Notes: generated by a model not told the origin, from the sequence alone. A DNA stretch of 64,000 nucleotides from Bog-473 sp963787485 (GCA_963787485.1 CAWBDF010000007.1:372001-436000); one strand, 5' to 3'; shown: positions 51,801 through 61,828, counted from the first letter of the stretch. Program-made: numbers and translations.

Positions 51801-53399
51801 ATGGCCGTACTCATGTCGACCCTCGATTCGACTGACCCAACCGCACTGGCGAACCGTGCGGGTCTCGAACGCCTGCTCGCAGAGCATGAGGAGGCCCTTG
51901 CCCAGGTCCGAGCAGGAGGTGGCGCCCGTTACCTCGAGCGCCATCGTCAGCGCGGCAAGCTCACGGCCAGGGAACGCATCGAACTGCTCCTCGACTCCGG
52001 CTCACCGTTCCTCGAACTCTCCCCACTGGCGGCATGGGGCACTCCCTTTCACGTCGGCGCCAGCATCGTCACCGGGATTGGAATCGTCTCCAGGGTCGAA
52101 TGCGTGATCATCGCCCACGACCCCACGGTCAAGGGCGGAACGATGAATCCGTTTACCTTGAAGAAGAACCTCCGAGCGCTCGAGATCGCCAGAATGAACC
52201 GCATGCCCGTCATCAACCTGGTGGAGTCGGGCGGAGCCGATCTTCCCACTCAGGCAGACTTCTTCGTGCCGGCTGGCCAGATCTTTCACGATTTGACCCA
52301 GCTCTCGGCGATGGGCATCCCGACGGTGGCACTCGTCTTCGGTAACTCGACCGCTGGCGGTGCGTACGTGCCGGCAATGTGCGACCACGCGGTCCTCGTC
52401 GACCAGCGAGCCAAGGTATTCCTTGGTGGTCCGCCGCTCGTGAAGATGGCGACCGGAGAAGAGTCCGAGGACGAGGAACTCGGCGGGGCGGCAATGCATT
52501 CACGAGTATCCGGATTGTCCGACTATTTCGCGCTCAATGAGTTGGACTGCATACGAATTGGTCGCGACATCATTCGTGATCTCGGATGGCGCAAGCTGGG
52601 GCCCGGTCCGGACCTGCCGGCAGATGCCCCGCTCCACGCAGAAGACGAACTTCTGGACATCGCGTCAAGCGACCTTCGAATTCCGTTCGACCCACGCCAG
52701 GTTCTTGCGCGCGTGGTTGATGGCTCGCGGTTCGACGAGTACAAGTCGGAATACGGGACAAGTCTTGTGACCGGTTGGACGTCGATCCATGGATTCCGGG
52801 TTGGCGTACTTGCCAATGCTCGCGGCGTGCTGTTCATGGAGGAGTCCAAGAAGGCTACGGAGTTCATCCTTCTCGCGAACCAGTTGGATATTCCGCTCGT
52901 GTTCTTTCAGAATTGCACTGGGTACATGGTTGGACGAACCTACGAACAAGCAGGCATCGTCAAGGACGGAGCCAAGATGATCAATGCTGTCACCAACAGC
53001 ACGGTTCCACACCTGACCGTCATCATCGGAGCATCGTACGGAGCAGGGAACTACGGGATGTGTGGTCGAGCCTTCGAACCGCGCTTCCTCTTCGCTTGGC
53101 CGAACTCGAAGATGGCCGTCATGGGTCCCCAACAGCTGGCCGGTGTCATGTCGATCGTAGCTCGGCAGGCCGCCGAGGCGGCGGGCCGCGAATTCGACGA
53201 AGTCGCTGATGAGAGGCGGCGTCAAGCAATCGAGAAACAGATCGAAACGGAGTCACACGCCTTCTTCAACAGTGGCAAGCTCTACGACGACGGCATCATT
53301 GATCCTCGCGATACCCGGACAGTTCTGGGCCTCGCACTCTCCGCTGTTCACTCCAACGTCGTCCAAGGCCGACGAGGCTTCGGCATCTTCCGGATGTAG
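51801..53399 (+). CDS. acyl-CoA carboxylase carboxyltransferase (beta) subunit
   Basis: This 532-residue carboxyltransferase has both crotonase-like halves, with N-terminal V-E-S-G-G-A-D-L-P and N-S-T-A-G-G-A-Y-V-P, and C-terminal N-C-T-G-Y-M-V-G and I-G-A-S-Y-G-A-G-N-Y-G-M. It transfers CO2 from biotin to an acyl-CoA. G-A-D-L-P-T-Q resembles mycobacterial AccD2 rather than methylcrotonyl-CoA carboxylase (which has L-P-L-Q). A geranyl-CoA-type substrate is possible because AtuA is nearby. The biotin-carrying partner follows after 2 bases. Confidence 0.88.
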   Translation: MAVLMSTLDSTDPTALANRAGLERLLAEHEEALAQVRAGGGARYLERHRQRGKLTARERIELLLDSGSPFLELSPLAAWGTPFHVGASIVTGIGIVSRVECVIIAHDPTVKGGTMNPFTLKKNLRALEIARMNRMPVINLVESGGADLPTQADFFVPAGQIFHDLTQLSAMGIPTVALVFGNSTAGGAYVPAMCDHAVLVDQRAKVFLGGPPLVKMATGEESEDEELGGAAMHSRVSGLSDYFALNELDCIRIGRDIIRDLGWRKLGPGPDLPADAPLHAEDELLDIASSDLRIPFDPRQVLARVVDGSRFDEYKSEYGTSLVTGWTSIHGFRVGVLANARGVLFMEESKKATEFILLANQLDIPLVFFQNCTGYMVGRTYEQAGIVKDGAKMINAVTNSTVPHLTVIIGASYGAGNYGMCGRAFEPRFLFAWPNSKMAVMGPQQLAGVMSIVARQAAEAAGREFDEVADERRRQAIEKQIETESHAFFNSGKLYDDGIIDPRDTRTVLGLALSAVHSNVVQGRRGFGIFRM

Positions 53400-53401
53400 G
53401 C

Positions 53402-55412
53402 ATGATCACAACTTTGCTGGTTGCAAACCGTGGAGAAATCGCCGCGCGGATCATCCGCAGCGCGCGGCGAGCTAGGAGTCCGAACCGTCGCAGTGTTTTC
53501 CGACGCGGACGCGTCGCTCCCCTTCGTCAGCGACGCCGACGAAGCCGTACGCCTTGCGGGCAACGCGCCGTCGGACACCTACCTCCGGATCGACCTCATG
53601 CTCGAAGCCGCTCGACGTACTGGAGCCGATGCCATCCACCCTGGATACGGATTCCTTTCAGAGCGCGCTGACTTCGCTCGAGCATGCGAGGCTGCCAGAC
53701 TGCTGTTCGTCGGGCCTCCCGCGACCGCCATCGAGCTCATGGGCTCCAAGGTGGCTGCAAAGCAGGTCATGGCGGAGGCCGGTGTGCCGATTCTGGCAGG
53801 TGCGACCGTCGGACCGAACCTGGCATCCGACCAAGTCCGCGCTGCTGCCGATGCGATCGGGTATCCAATCTTAGTGAAGGCGTCTGCGGGCGGCGGAGGC
53901 CGAGGGATGCGCATCGTCTCGTCACCTGACGAGCTTTCAGAAGCCGTGTCCTCAGCCCAGCGGGAGGCCGCGGCCGCCTTTGGAGACAGAACCGTCTTTC
54001 TCGAACAGCTCGTTGAGCGGGCGAGACATGTCGAGGTCCAGGTCCTTGCCGACGTACACGGCAACGTGGCTCACCTTTTCGAACGGGAATGCTCCATCCA
54101 GCGCCGACATCAGAAGGTGATCGAAGAGGCACCATCGCCAGCGGTGGATTCTGCGCTACGCGCCACCATGACTCAAGCTGCGATCACGGCGGCGCGCGCC
54201 GTCGGCTACGTGAACGCTGGCACGGTTGAGTTTGTCTTGAGTCCTGACGGCTCGTTCGCGTTCCTCGAGATGAACACGAGATTGCAAGTCGAGCATCCGG
54301 TCACGGAGATGGTCACTGGACTCGACCTGGTCGCCCTCCAGCTACAGATCGCCGAGGGGCGCCGCCTACCCGACGAGGTGCTCCACGCTCAAATCCATGG
54401 CCATGCCATCGAAGCACGCCTCTACGCAGAGGACGTCACAGCAGGATTCTTGCCGACGAGCGGGCGGATCGACCGTCTCTGCGTCCCACTCGAGGACGGT
54501 GTACGCGTTGACGGTGGATACGGCGACGGACTCACGGTTTCGACCTATTACGATGCAATGTTGGCGAAGGTTGTCGCTTGGGGGCCAAATCGGTCGGTTG
54601 CGGCGAGTCGCCTGTCCGAAGCACTCCAGCGCGCGGTGGTCCACGGTATCGCGACCAACCGCGACCTCCTGGTCAATGTGCTGCGCCACGAGGCCTTTCT
54701 CTCCGGCGAGTTCCACACCGGCTTCTTGGAACATCATGGCGCTGACGTCACAACACCGCCCGCCTTGGACCCAGAGACCCGTCGCCTGCACGCGCTCGCC
54801 GCTGCAGTGGAGGGGGGAGCTCGCCAGCATTCCTTGTCTCCTCTTCCCTCTGGTATCCCTCCTGGGTGGAGAAACGTGGGTCCCGCCCACCAGCCAGTGC
54901 AGCTCGAGTCCGCCGACGATCTCACCACTGTGTTGTTCAGGTGGAGCCGAACCGGACTCCGCGCCTTGATCGACACGGTGTGGGTCGACGTGAAGGTGCA
55001 TGAGATAGGAGCGCAATTGGTCGACCTGGAAGTCGACAGACGTCGGATCACTTACCAGGTGCAACGGATCGACGATCTCACCGCGGCCGGCACCGTTGTT
55101 CACGTTGACAGCCCGCTCGGATCCTCAACCATGCTCGAGCGCCGAAGATTTCCTTTGCCAGCTCAGGAGGAGACAGCCGGCTCGCTGGTGTCCCCCATGC
55201 CCGGAACCGTCGTTCGGGTTGATGCCGCCGAGGGGCTTCACGTCGACGTCGGCTCTCCACTGGTGGTGCTGGAAGCCATGAAAATGGAACACACACTCCG
55301 ATCGCCACATGCAGGCGTCGTCCACGAGATCCGGGTCACGGTCGGTTCACAGGTGGACGCCGGAACTGTCCTGGTCGTCGTTCACGACGGGGAGGAGGAC
55401 ACGAGCGAGTGA
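53402..55412 (+). CDS. acyl-CoA carboxylase biotin carboxylase/BCCP (alpha) subunit, frameshifted
   Basis: This 669-residue protein has a biotin carboxylase ATP-grasp domain, a linker and a BCCP domain with the biotin lysine in E-A-M-K-M-E-H at about residue 627. The first frame covers T-T-L-L-V-A-N-R-G-E-I-A-A-R-I-I-R-S-A-R. One extra C at 53468 (CGGCGAG, expected CGGGAG) shifts to the frame carrying E-L-G-V-R-T-V-A-V-F-S and everything after. K-A-S-A-G-G-G-G-R-G-M and E-M-N-T-R-L-Q-V-E-H-P are intact. It pairs with the beta subunit. Confidence 0.86.
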
Positions 55413-55445
55413 ACCAACCGGCTGATTTCGGCTGCCTCCACTCGC

Positions 55446-56303
55446 TCAACGCCGCGGATCTTCGGCGAAGAACTCGTCCATCAGGTACGTCGGAACGGGA
55501 ACGACCGCCGGGTCGAGAAAGACCGCGTGCTCGAGCTGCCCCGCTGCTCGGACTTCAGCCCGTGAGAGAGCATCGAGAGCCGCATCAAGGTCGTCAACCA
55601 CCAGGCCGTGCGCATGATAGCGGGGGCGTTGCGGAGGTGGCCCCCACGGCCAGGAGGCTTCCTCGTCCGGCAACGTGAACAACAGCAACAAGCAATCGAC
55701 CAGGTCGACGATGGCGGCAATCTCGCCGGACTGTGCTTCAGGCGACCGTCGAAGCACTTCCGTCCCGAACAGGTGGGCAAGCCGCTCTGCGGTCGCAAGA
55801 GGGTCGACGACGACAGCGGTCACGAACCCGTACTTTCGCACCGGCGCCACAGGTCGGATGTCACGGCGTGGACTCGGTAGTTCGTAGCCAAACCGAGGAT
55901 CATCGTCCGTTTGCATCATCGACCATTCCAGCAGGAGACCGTCGGAGTCCGCGGGTGGCGTGAAGAACACCTGTCCGGCGATGTCCGCCATCGGATGCAA
56001 TCCGAGGGCGACCATTCGTTCGCGGGTGCGCTCGATGTCCGACACCCTCAGAGCAATGGAGTGCATTCCACCGTTGAACTTCGTCACAAAATTGCGCACC
56101 GGGGAATCGTCCCCGAGTGGTGCGCCAATTTCGATGGCATTGTCCCCGAGCCAGACCATCCCGCCCCGCCTCCCTACCTCAGGCTCTTCTGACGAACGAT
56201 CATGCATGACGACGGCTCCGAAGAGCTCTTCGAGGGGTTCCAACAGAGCGAGATAATCGTGACCCATGGCGGTGGAATGCCAAAGTCCGTCGATTTCAGC
56301 CAT
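55446..56303 (-). CDS. VOC family protein, two-domain
   Basis: This 285-residue protein has two VOC modules, near residues 5-130 and 155-275. The first has L-W-H-S-T-A-M-G-H-D-Y-L-A-L-L-E-P and a G-G-M-H-S-I-A-L-R-V-S strand; the second has F-V-T-A-V-V-V-D-P-L-A-T-A-E-R-L-A-H-L. This resembles ring-cleavage dioxygenases and glyoxalase-like binding proteins. A GGAGG precedes ATG 56303. It converges on the carboxylase gene. Function is not assigned beyond the fold. Confidence 0.77.
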   Translation of the reverse strand: MAEIDGLWHSTAMGHDYLALLEPLEELFGAVVMHDRSSEEPEVGRRGGMVWLGDNAIEIGAPLGDDSPVRNFVTKFNGGMHSIALRVSDIERTRERMVALGLHPMADIAGQVFFTPPADSDGLLLEWSMMQTDDDPRFGYELPSPRRDIRPVAPVRKYGFVTAVVVDPLATAERLAHLFGTEVLRRSPEAQSGEIAAIVDLVDCLLLLFTLPDEEASWPWGPPPQRPRYHAHGLVVDDLDAALDALSRAEVRAAGQLEHAVFLDPAVVPVPTYLMDEFFAEDPRR

Positions 56304-56484
56304 GTCTGCCTCCTTGTTTCCAAGTATTCCATAGCTTCGTCACAGACGTTCGGGCCCCCGGGCTCCGGTCCCGCATCTCCGCAAACGTGGTGAGGTCGCG
56401 CACACCCATGGTGCGGTGCCATCACCCCGCGGTAACATCCTCGTCGTTGGTCGAAAACTGCACGACGACACGCGGGGGACCTTC

Positions 56485-57303
56485 ATGACCACCGGATCCA
56501 ATGACGATTTCGAGCTCGACGGCGCCGTCTGTGTGGTCACCGGTGCGACGCGGGGAATCGGGCGTGTGACCGCTCGGAAGCTCGGTTCCGCCGGTGCGCA
56601 CGTCGTGATCGTGGGTCGCAGCACGCGGGAGCGGCCTGACGCATTTGCGCCCGGGACCCTCGAGGAGGTCGAAGCCCAATTGACCGGTGAGGGTATCCCG
56701 GTGCTGGCAGTACAGGCGGACCTCACCGACCCCGCTCAGGTAGACCTCGTGGTGGAACGCACGCTGGAGTGGCGTGGACGATGTGACGTCCTCGTCAACA
56801 ACGCGGCCTACACCTCCAACGGCTCCATCCTCGAAGTACCACCTCGGCGCTGGCAGACCGGATTTCAGATGCAGGTGACGACCCCGCTGCAGCTTTGCCA
56901 GGCGTTCGTTCCGGGAATGCTCGACCGTGGCAATGGCCGTGTGCTCAACGTTGGAACCCGAGCAGCTCGCGAAATGATCGAAAATTTGCCGCTATACGGT
57001 ACGACCAAGACAGCTGCCGAACGCATGACTCTTTGGTGGGACTTCGAATTCGGTGGTCGCGGCGTCTCCTTCAACGTGTTTCGCATCGACTCGGTGGTTA
57101 CCACTGAGGGATGGCACGTCGTACTCGAGCAGCAGGGCGAGGAGATCGCCACCGGCAGTTACACGACCGCTGAGCTCGTAGCTCCCGAGGAGTGCGCGGA
57201 CATCATTGAGTGGATGGTTCGCCAGCCGTCTTCGTGGTCAGGCCAGATCATCGAAATCCCTGAGGCGCGCAGCGCCATGCAGGGCATCCCGACAAAGTCC
57301 TGA
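56485..57303 (+). CDS. SDR family oxidoreductase
   Basis: This 272-residue short-chain dehydrogenase has the cofactor loop V-T-G-A-T-R-G-I-G-R-V, the N-N-A-A-Y motif and the catalytic Y-G-T-T-K. The usual serine two positions before the loop seems replaced (N-V-G-T-R-A-A). GGGGGA precedes ATG 56485. It acts on an alcohol or ketone intermediate with NAD(P)(H). It is separated from the VOC gene by a divergent gap of about 180 bases. Confidence 0.86.
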   Translation: MTTGSNDDFELDGAVCVVTGATRGIGRVTARKLGSAGAHVVIVGRSTRERPDAFAPGTLEEVEAQLTGEGIPVLAVQADLTDPAQVDLVVERTLEWRGRCDVLVNNAAYTSNGSILEVPPRRWQTGFQMQVTTPLQLCQAFVPGMLDRGNGRVLNVGTRAAREMIENLPLYGTTKTAAERMTLWWDFEFGGRGVSFNVFRIDSVVTTEGWHVVLEQQGEEIATGSYTTAELVAPEECADIIEWMVRQPSSWSGQIIEIPEARSAMQGIPTKS

Positions 57304-57371
57304 CCCGGGAAACCCCGGCGAACCCGCGCGCGGCTGGTCGACCCGCACAGCCCGCTCCGCGGAAGCTCGTC

Positions 57372-58238
57372 TCAGTCCGCCGGATTCCGCAAGGCCCGGG
57401 CAGGTGTGATCGATTCGGGTCGCGGGCGCGGCGGATGATCCAGCCGTGCGATAGCGTCGTTTCGATCCCGGAGGTCCGGCAAGGAAGCTTCGGTCGTAAG
57501 GATGTAGAAGTCGTCCCGCTCCACCGCCTTCAATACGAGATCAGCCACATCAAGCGGATCGTCACCCGTCTTGAAATACGCCAGCACGGCTTCGTTAAGC
57601 CCGTCCCCACCGGTCACGGACAACTCAGCCGGTCGGTTTCGCTCTGACAGCAAGATGTTGGTGTTCACAAGCCCTGGACAGAGGACTGACACACCAACCT
57701 TCGCCTCAAGCTTGCGCAGATCATGAAAGAGCACTTCGGACATCGCGACCACCGCAGCCTTGGTGGCCGAGTACAACCCTGCATTCGGCATGGGGGTGAG
57801 GCCCGCCAGCGAGGACGTGCTCACAACGTGGCCTTCCTCCCCGGACTGCAGCATCTTCGGCAGGAAAGCGCGGATGCCGTTCTGCACACCCACGATGTTC
57901 ACGCCGATGACCCAACGGAAATCCTCTTCCGTCATGGCCCACAACCGACCCGCGATAGATACTCCGGCGTTGTTGCACATCAGGTGAACGGTGCCGAATC
58001 GTTCCGCCACGGTTGAAGCGGCCGCCTCGACGGCGGCGGCGTCTGCCATATCCACGACGAGCGGGAGAATTCGATCGGAGTCCCCGATGTGGGCGGCAGC
58101 GCCGCTCAGCGCCTCGCCCTCGACGTCGAGCATGGCGACATTCATTCCGCGCTCGTGGCATCGCCGGGCCAGCCCAAACCCGATGCCACTTGCCGCACCG
58201 GTGACGACCGCAGTTCTGTTGGTGAACGTGGAAAGCAT
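57372..58238 (-). CDS. SDR family oxidoreductase
   Basis: This 288-residue classical SDR has V-T-G-A-A-S-G-I-G-F-G, N-N-A-G-V-S, S-T-S-S-L-A-G-L and the catalytic Y-S-A-T-K-A-A. The C-terminal region (L-C-P-G-L-V-N-T-N-I-L) is complete. ATG 58238 begins the fold; the ORF extension to 58295 is not conserved in appearance. It converges on the preceding SDR gene. Confidence 0.88.
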   Translation of the reverse strand: MLSTFTNRTAVVTGAASGIGFGLARRCHERGMNVAMLDVEGEALSGAAAHIGDSDRILPLVVDMADAAAVEAAASTVAERFGTVHLMCNNAGVSIAGRLWAMTEEDFRWVIGVNIVGVQNGIRAFLPKMLQSGEEGHVVSTSSLAGLTPMPNAGLYSATKAAVVAMSEVLFHDLRKLEAKVGVSVLCPGLVNTNILLSERNRPAELSVTGGDGLNEAVLAYFKTGDDPLDVADLVLKAVERDDFYILTTEASLPDLRDRNDAIARLDHPPRPRPESITPARALRNPAD

Positions 58239-58305
58239 GCGCGGGACCCTCGTTCGTCGCGGACCTCTTTGTCGATCCGGTCCCCTCACGGGCACCGGAT
58301 CGTCT

Positions 58306-59502
58306 TCACGCCGTCAGCTTGAGCACCTCAGCAAGGTTTCCACCCATGATGCGAGCGACATCGTCGTGGGGTAACCCGTCCAGCATCTTCACGTAGCTCA
58401 CCGGATCGGCCAGCCCTTCTGGGTGCGGGAAATCCGAACCGAAGAGGACGCGGTCGACTCCAACGAGCTTCACGATTCCGATGGGGTCTTCCTCGTGAAA
58501 TGGATGCACCCAGACATTGCGCTTGAAGGTCGTCACAGGGTCTTCGGCGAACAAATGGGGGTTGTGGTCGTACTCTTTTTCGAAGGCCAGGAGTAATGGC
58601 TTCACCCAATTCGACCCGTTCTCCACAGGCAAGAAGCGCAGCGACGGGAATCGGGAGCAAAGACCATGGCCCACCACCGACGCCAGCACGTCGAAGATCC
58701 CGCGGTTTTGATGGCGAAGGATCTCTTCGAACGCGCTCCAGTTGGCAAAGGGCAGGAACTCACCGTCTCTCCGTCCCTCCCACACGTTGACGTATTTGCT
58801 GATGCCATCGTCCGAGGCGTGCAACCCGACGGCGACATCTGCTTCGACGACTTTCTCCCAGAAGGGGTCGAACTCCGGCAGAGCGAACGAACGCGGACCT
58901 TCGTACCCTGGGACCGGGGCGGGGCGAATCAAGACGATCCGGGCACCACGGCTGACCACCCAATCCAGTTCCTCGATGGCCCGTTCGACGATCGGAAGTG
59001 TGATGACCGGAGTCGCAAAAATCCTGTCCGAGTAGTTGAACGACCACTGCTCGTACATCCATTGATTGAGCGCGTGCACGACTGCGTGAGTCGCACGCGG
59101 GTCATCGGCCAGCCGCTCCTCGAGAAGACTGGCCAGTGTCGGCCACATGATGGCGCTGTGGATGCCCAACTCGTCCATCAGAGCCAGCCGCGGCGCCGGC
59201 TCGAAGTATGCGTCGGGCGACCGCATTGCTTCCCCCAGAATCTCACGACGAGATTTGCCATCTGGGTTCCCGCTACGGAAGTACTCTTCTTGAGCACCCG
59301 GGCGCGCCACGACGTTGAAGGTCGGATTCGGTATGTAGTCGGAAACGACGTTACGAATGGCGATCCGAGTGCGACCCCCAACCTCGACGTACTTGATGAG
59401 GCCCTCGTACTCCTTCGGAAGGAACTTCGTAAAGGCCTGATCGGTCTCGTACATGTGGTTGTCGGCGTCGTTCACAGGGAAATCGACGATTAACTCGGAC
59501 AA
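58306..59502 (-). CDS. amidohydrolase family protein (amidohydrolase_2)
   Basis: This 398-residue member starts N-D-A-D-N-H-M-Y-E-T-D (D-x-H again, as D-N-H) and has the late F-G-S-D-F-P-H-P-E-G motif. TTG 59502 has GGGGGAG upstream. It is the only amidohydrolase in the CoA-catabolism region, and links that region to the expansion in the first 26 kb. It lies divergent from the AtuA unit, with which it may share a regulatory gap. Confidence 0.83.
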   Translation of the reverse strand: MSELIVDFPVNDADNHMYETDQAFTKFLPKEYEGLIKYVEVGGRTRIAIRNVVSDYIPNPTFNVVARPGAQEEYFRSGNPDGKSRREILGEAMRSPDAYFEPAPRLALMDELGIHSAIMWPTLASLLEERLADDPRATHAVVHALNQWMYEQWSFNYSDRIFATPVITLPIVERAIEELDWVVSRGARIVLIRPAPVPGYEGPRSFALPEFDPFWEKVVEADVAVGLHASDDGISKYVNVWEGRRDGEFLPFANWSAFEEILRHQNRGIFDVLASVVGHGLCSRFPSLRFLPVENGSNWVKPLLLAFEKEYDHNPHLFAEDPVTTFKRNVWVHPFHEEDPIGIVKLVGVDRVLFGSDFPHPEGLADPVSYVKMLDGLPHDDVARIMGGNLAEVLKLTA

Positions 59503-59586
59503 AGCTCCCCCTTTCTCACTCGTCTCTCGAGGTCATATGCTTCGGCCGTGACGTCGCCTGGCGCGGCCCCGAGGCCACCTCACGGC

Positions 59587-59616
59587 TTGAACAGCAAAGT
59601 GACTCACAAATAACCT
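59587..59616 (+). promoter_or_regulatory. leaderless promoter of the AtuA unit
   Basis: TTGAAC (59587-59592), an 18-base spacer and TAACCT (59611-59616) lie 6 bases before ATG 59623. The ten bases AATAACCTAC and the distance to ATG match the carboxylase promoter at 51765. Confidence 0.5.
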
Positions 59617-59622
59617 ACAGCA

Positions 59623-59712
59623 ATGCCAGGGCCAGTGTCGAACGACAACGCCATTGCCACGGGGGCGCCGCTCTGCCACCTTGGTGGCGGGCAATTTCAG
59701 TGGTTTCGGTGA
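59623..59712 (+). CDS. 29-codon leader ORF coupled to AtuA
   Basis: ATG 59623 opens a 29-codon frame whose stop overlaps GTG 59709 (GTGA). It begins exactly where the leaderless promoter predicts, so ribosomes entering here would re-start on AtuA, which has no ribosome site of its own. No homology is recognised. It may be a coupling device or the product of a small indel at the AtuA start. Confidence 0.35.
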   Translation: MPGPVSNDNAIATGAPLCHLGGGQFQWFR

Positions 59713-61532
59713 GTACCCGGCCCCTTCGCATCGCCAACGTCTCGGGGTTCCTCGGCGACCGTTTTACGGCGTTCCGAGAGATGCTCGGCGGCCCCACAGC
59801 CGTGGACGTGATCACGGGCGACTACTTGGCCGAGCTCACAATGTTCATCCTTGGCAAGCAACAGGCGAGGGATCCACGAGCGGGCTATGCCGACGTCTTC
59901 GCCCGGCAGGTGGCAGAAGTCATGGGCGATCTCCTTTCCAGTGGCACGAGAGTTATCGCCAATGCGGGCGGCTTGAATCCGCGCGGCCTTCGTGACCGGC
60001 TTCTGGACATCGCGGCAGAGCAAGGCTTCGAGCCTCGAATCGCTGTCGTGGAAGGCGACGATCTTCGTGGGAGGCTCGCCGAATTGCAGGCAGACCCAGA
60101 TCTTGAGTTTCGACATCTCGATACGGGTCAGCTGCTTCCTTCTCTCGGATCGGCGGCTATGACCGCGAACGCCTATTTGGGGGGCTGGGGGATCGCCTCC
60201 GCGCTGAACGCCGGCGCGGACATCGTCGTCACTGGCCGGGTCACGGACGCGTCACTCGTGCTTGGCCCGGCCGCCAGTTGGCACGGCTGGCGCATGGACG
60301 ACTGGAATTCCCTCGCCGGTGCTGTCGTCGCTGGGCATGTGATCGAGTGCGGCGCACAAGCGACCGGCGGGAACTATCCCTTCCTGACTGAGCTGTCCCC
60401 TGGACTACCGGGCTTCCCGATCGCGGAGATCTCGCGGGACGGGACGTTCGTCGTCACGAAACAACCAGGTACAGCCGGCGCGGTGACGACCGGAACCGTG
60501 ACCGCGCAGCTCCTCTACGAAATTGGCCGGCCGAGTTACGCGAATGCAGACGTCATGGCGCACTTCGACGGGCTGAATGTCGTGCAGTCGGGTCGTGACC
60601 GCGTCACGGTCAGCGGCGCCCGAGGGACGCCGGCACCAAGATCGTTGAAACTTGCCGTGAATTTTCCAGGCGGGTTCCGCAACACGATGACCATGGTGAT
60701 CACTGGTCTCGAGATCGAGCAGAAGGCCGACCATGCAATGGCTCAGCTGACCGAGGCACTCGGTGGCACCGACCAGTTCGATGAGTTCGATGTTCAGTTG
60801 CTCCACACTGAGCGCCCGGATGCCATCGTGAACGCTGAAGCAACCGCACTTCTCCGCATCACGGTCAAGAGCCACAACCCGGAGCTCGTCGGGCGCCGGT
60901 TCTCCAATGAGGTAACCGCACTCACCCTCCAGAGCTACGCGGGCTACTTCGCCACCACGCCGCCGACATCAGCCACTGAGTACGGTATCTACTGGCCGGC
61001 GCTCTTGCCACGGCACCTCGTCATGCATTCCGTGCTCTTTCCTGACGGCACAGTACACCCGGTACCCGACCCTCCCCTGGAACAGAGTTCGGTGACGAGC
61101 TCGGGCAGGAACTCGGCCCACGAGGCTGCACCAACTGACCGTCGAGTCACAGGTGAGCCAACGGCAAGATTGCCACTTGGGACGATCTGTGGGGCCCGAT
61201 CCGGCGACAAGGGCGGTAACGCCAACGTCGGGTTGTGGTGTGAGACTGACGATGCGTACGACTGGCTCACGGATTACTTGACCGTGGAGCGTTTCCAGGA
61301 GCTGCTGCCGGAGACCGAACCGCTCCGCGTCGAGCGCTACGAGCTTCCAACGCTGCGGGCCGTGAACTTCGTCATCATGGGCCTCCTCGGTGAAGGCGTG
61401 GCTTCGAGCGTGAGGATCGACCCCCAAGCGAAGGGCCTCGGGGAGTTCGTTCGGTCACGCCTCGTCGATGTGCCCACGAGACTCATAAGGGCCGGGTTCG
61501 AGACGCGCCGTGACCAGCCATTCCGGTCCTGA
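59709..61532 (+). CDS. AtuA family (acyclic terpene utilization) protein
   Basis: This roughly 607-residue protein has the AtuA/DUF1446 N-terminal domain (about 1-440) with R-I-A-N-V-S-G-F-L-G-D-R and I-A-N-A-G-G-L-N-P, then the C-terminal AtuA-like ferredoxin-fold domain from about residue 490, with A-R-S-G-D-K-G-G-N-A-N-V-G. AtuA proteins are conserved beside carboxylases in acyclic terpene and related acid degradation, with unclear enzymatic function. The GTG at 59709 is more likely than 59700 because the leader ORF ends there. The nearby carboxylase and shared promoter suggest one pathway. Confidence 0.86.
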   Translation: MSTRPLRIANVSGFLGDRFTAFREMLGGPTAVDVITGDYLAELTMFILGKQQARDPRAGYADVFARQVAEVMGDLLSSGTRVIANAGGLNPRGLRDRLLDIAAEQGFEPRIAVVEGDDLRGRLAELQADPDLEFRHLDTGQLLPSLGSAAMTANAYLGGWGIASALNAGADIVVTGRVTDASLVLGPAASWHGWRMDDWNSLAGAVVAGHVIECGAQATGGNYPFLTELSPGLPGFPIAEISRDGTFVVTKQPGTAGAVTTGTVTAQLLYEIGRPSYANADVMAHFDGLNVVQSGRDRVTVSGARGTPAPRSLKLAVNFPGGFRNTMTMVITGLEIEQKADHAMAQLTEALGGTDQFDEFDVQLLHTERPDAIVNAEATALLRITVKSHNPELVGRRFSNEVTALTLQSYAGYFATTPPTSATEYGIYWPALLPRHLVMHSVLFPDGTVHPVPDPPLEQSSVTSSGRNSAHEAAPTDRRVTGEPTARLPLGTICGARSGDKGGNANVGLWCETDDAYDWLTDYLTVERFQELLPETEPLRVERYELPTLRAVNFVIMGLLGEGVASSVRIDPQAKGLGEFVRSRLVDVPTRLIRAGFETRRDQPFRS

Positions 61533-61682
61533 GTCCGCAGCCCGGCCGACACGCGAGCGGCCCGCACCTCGCCTCGAGCGGCGCACCAACCAGCCCCTGC
61601 TATCGTCACGCTCGCTTAGCCAGATTGGGGGTCAGTCGTCGATTGATCCATGCTGGCGACGGAAGGACATGTGGACGTGCAG

Positions 61683-61708
61683 GGTACCGAATCACCAAAT
61701 CGGGTACC
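61683..61708. promoter_or_regulatory. tandem GGTACC palindromes, possible operator
   Basis: Two GGTACC palindromes (61683-61688, 61703-61708) lie exactly 20 bases apart, upstream of the hotdog protein start. This helical spacing suits a dimer-pair binding site. The same hexamer occurs in coding regions of this window, so chance is possible. Confidence 0.25.
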
Positions 61709-61828
61709 GTCATTGCGAGGAGTGACCCTCCGGCAAGACCGTGGCCGTACGCCATCTGGGAGTGTGCGCACGCGGTGAGTTCGGGAGTTCCCGCCACAGA
61801 GAAGGTGCAGGGCGTCTTCACCGACAGC

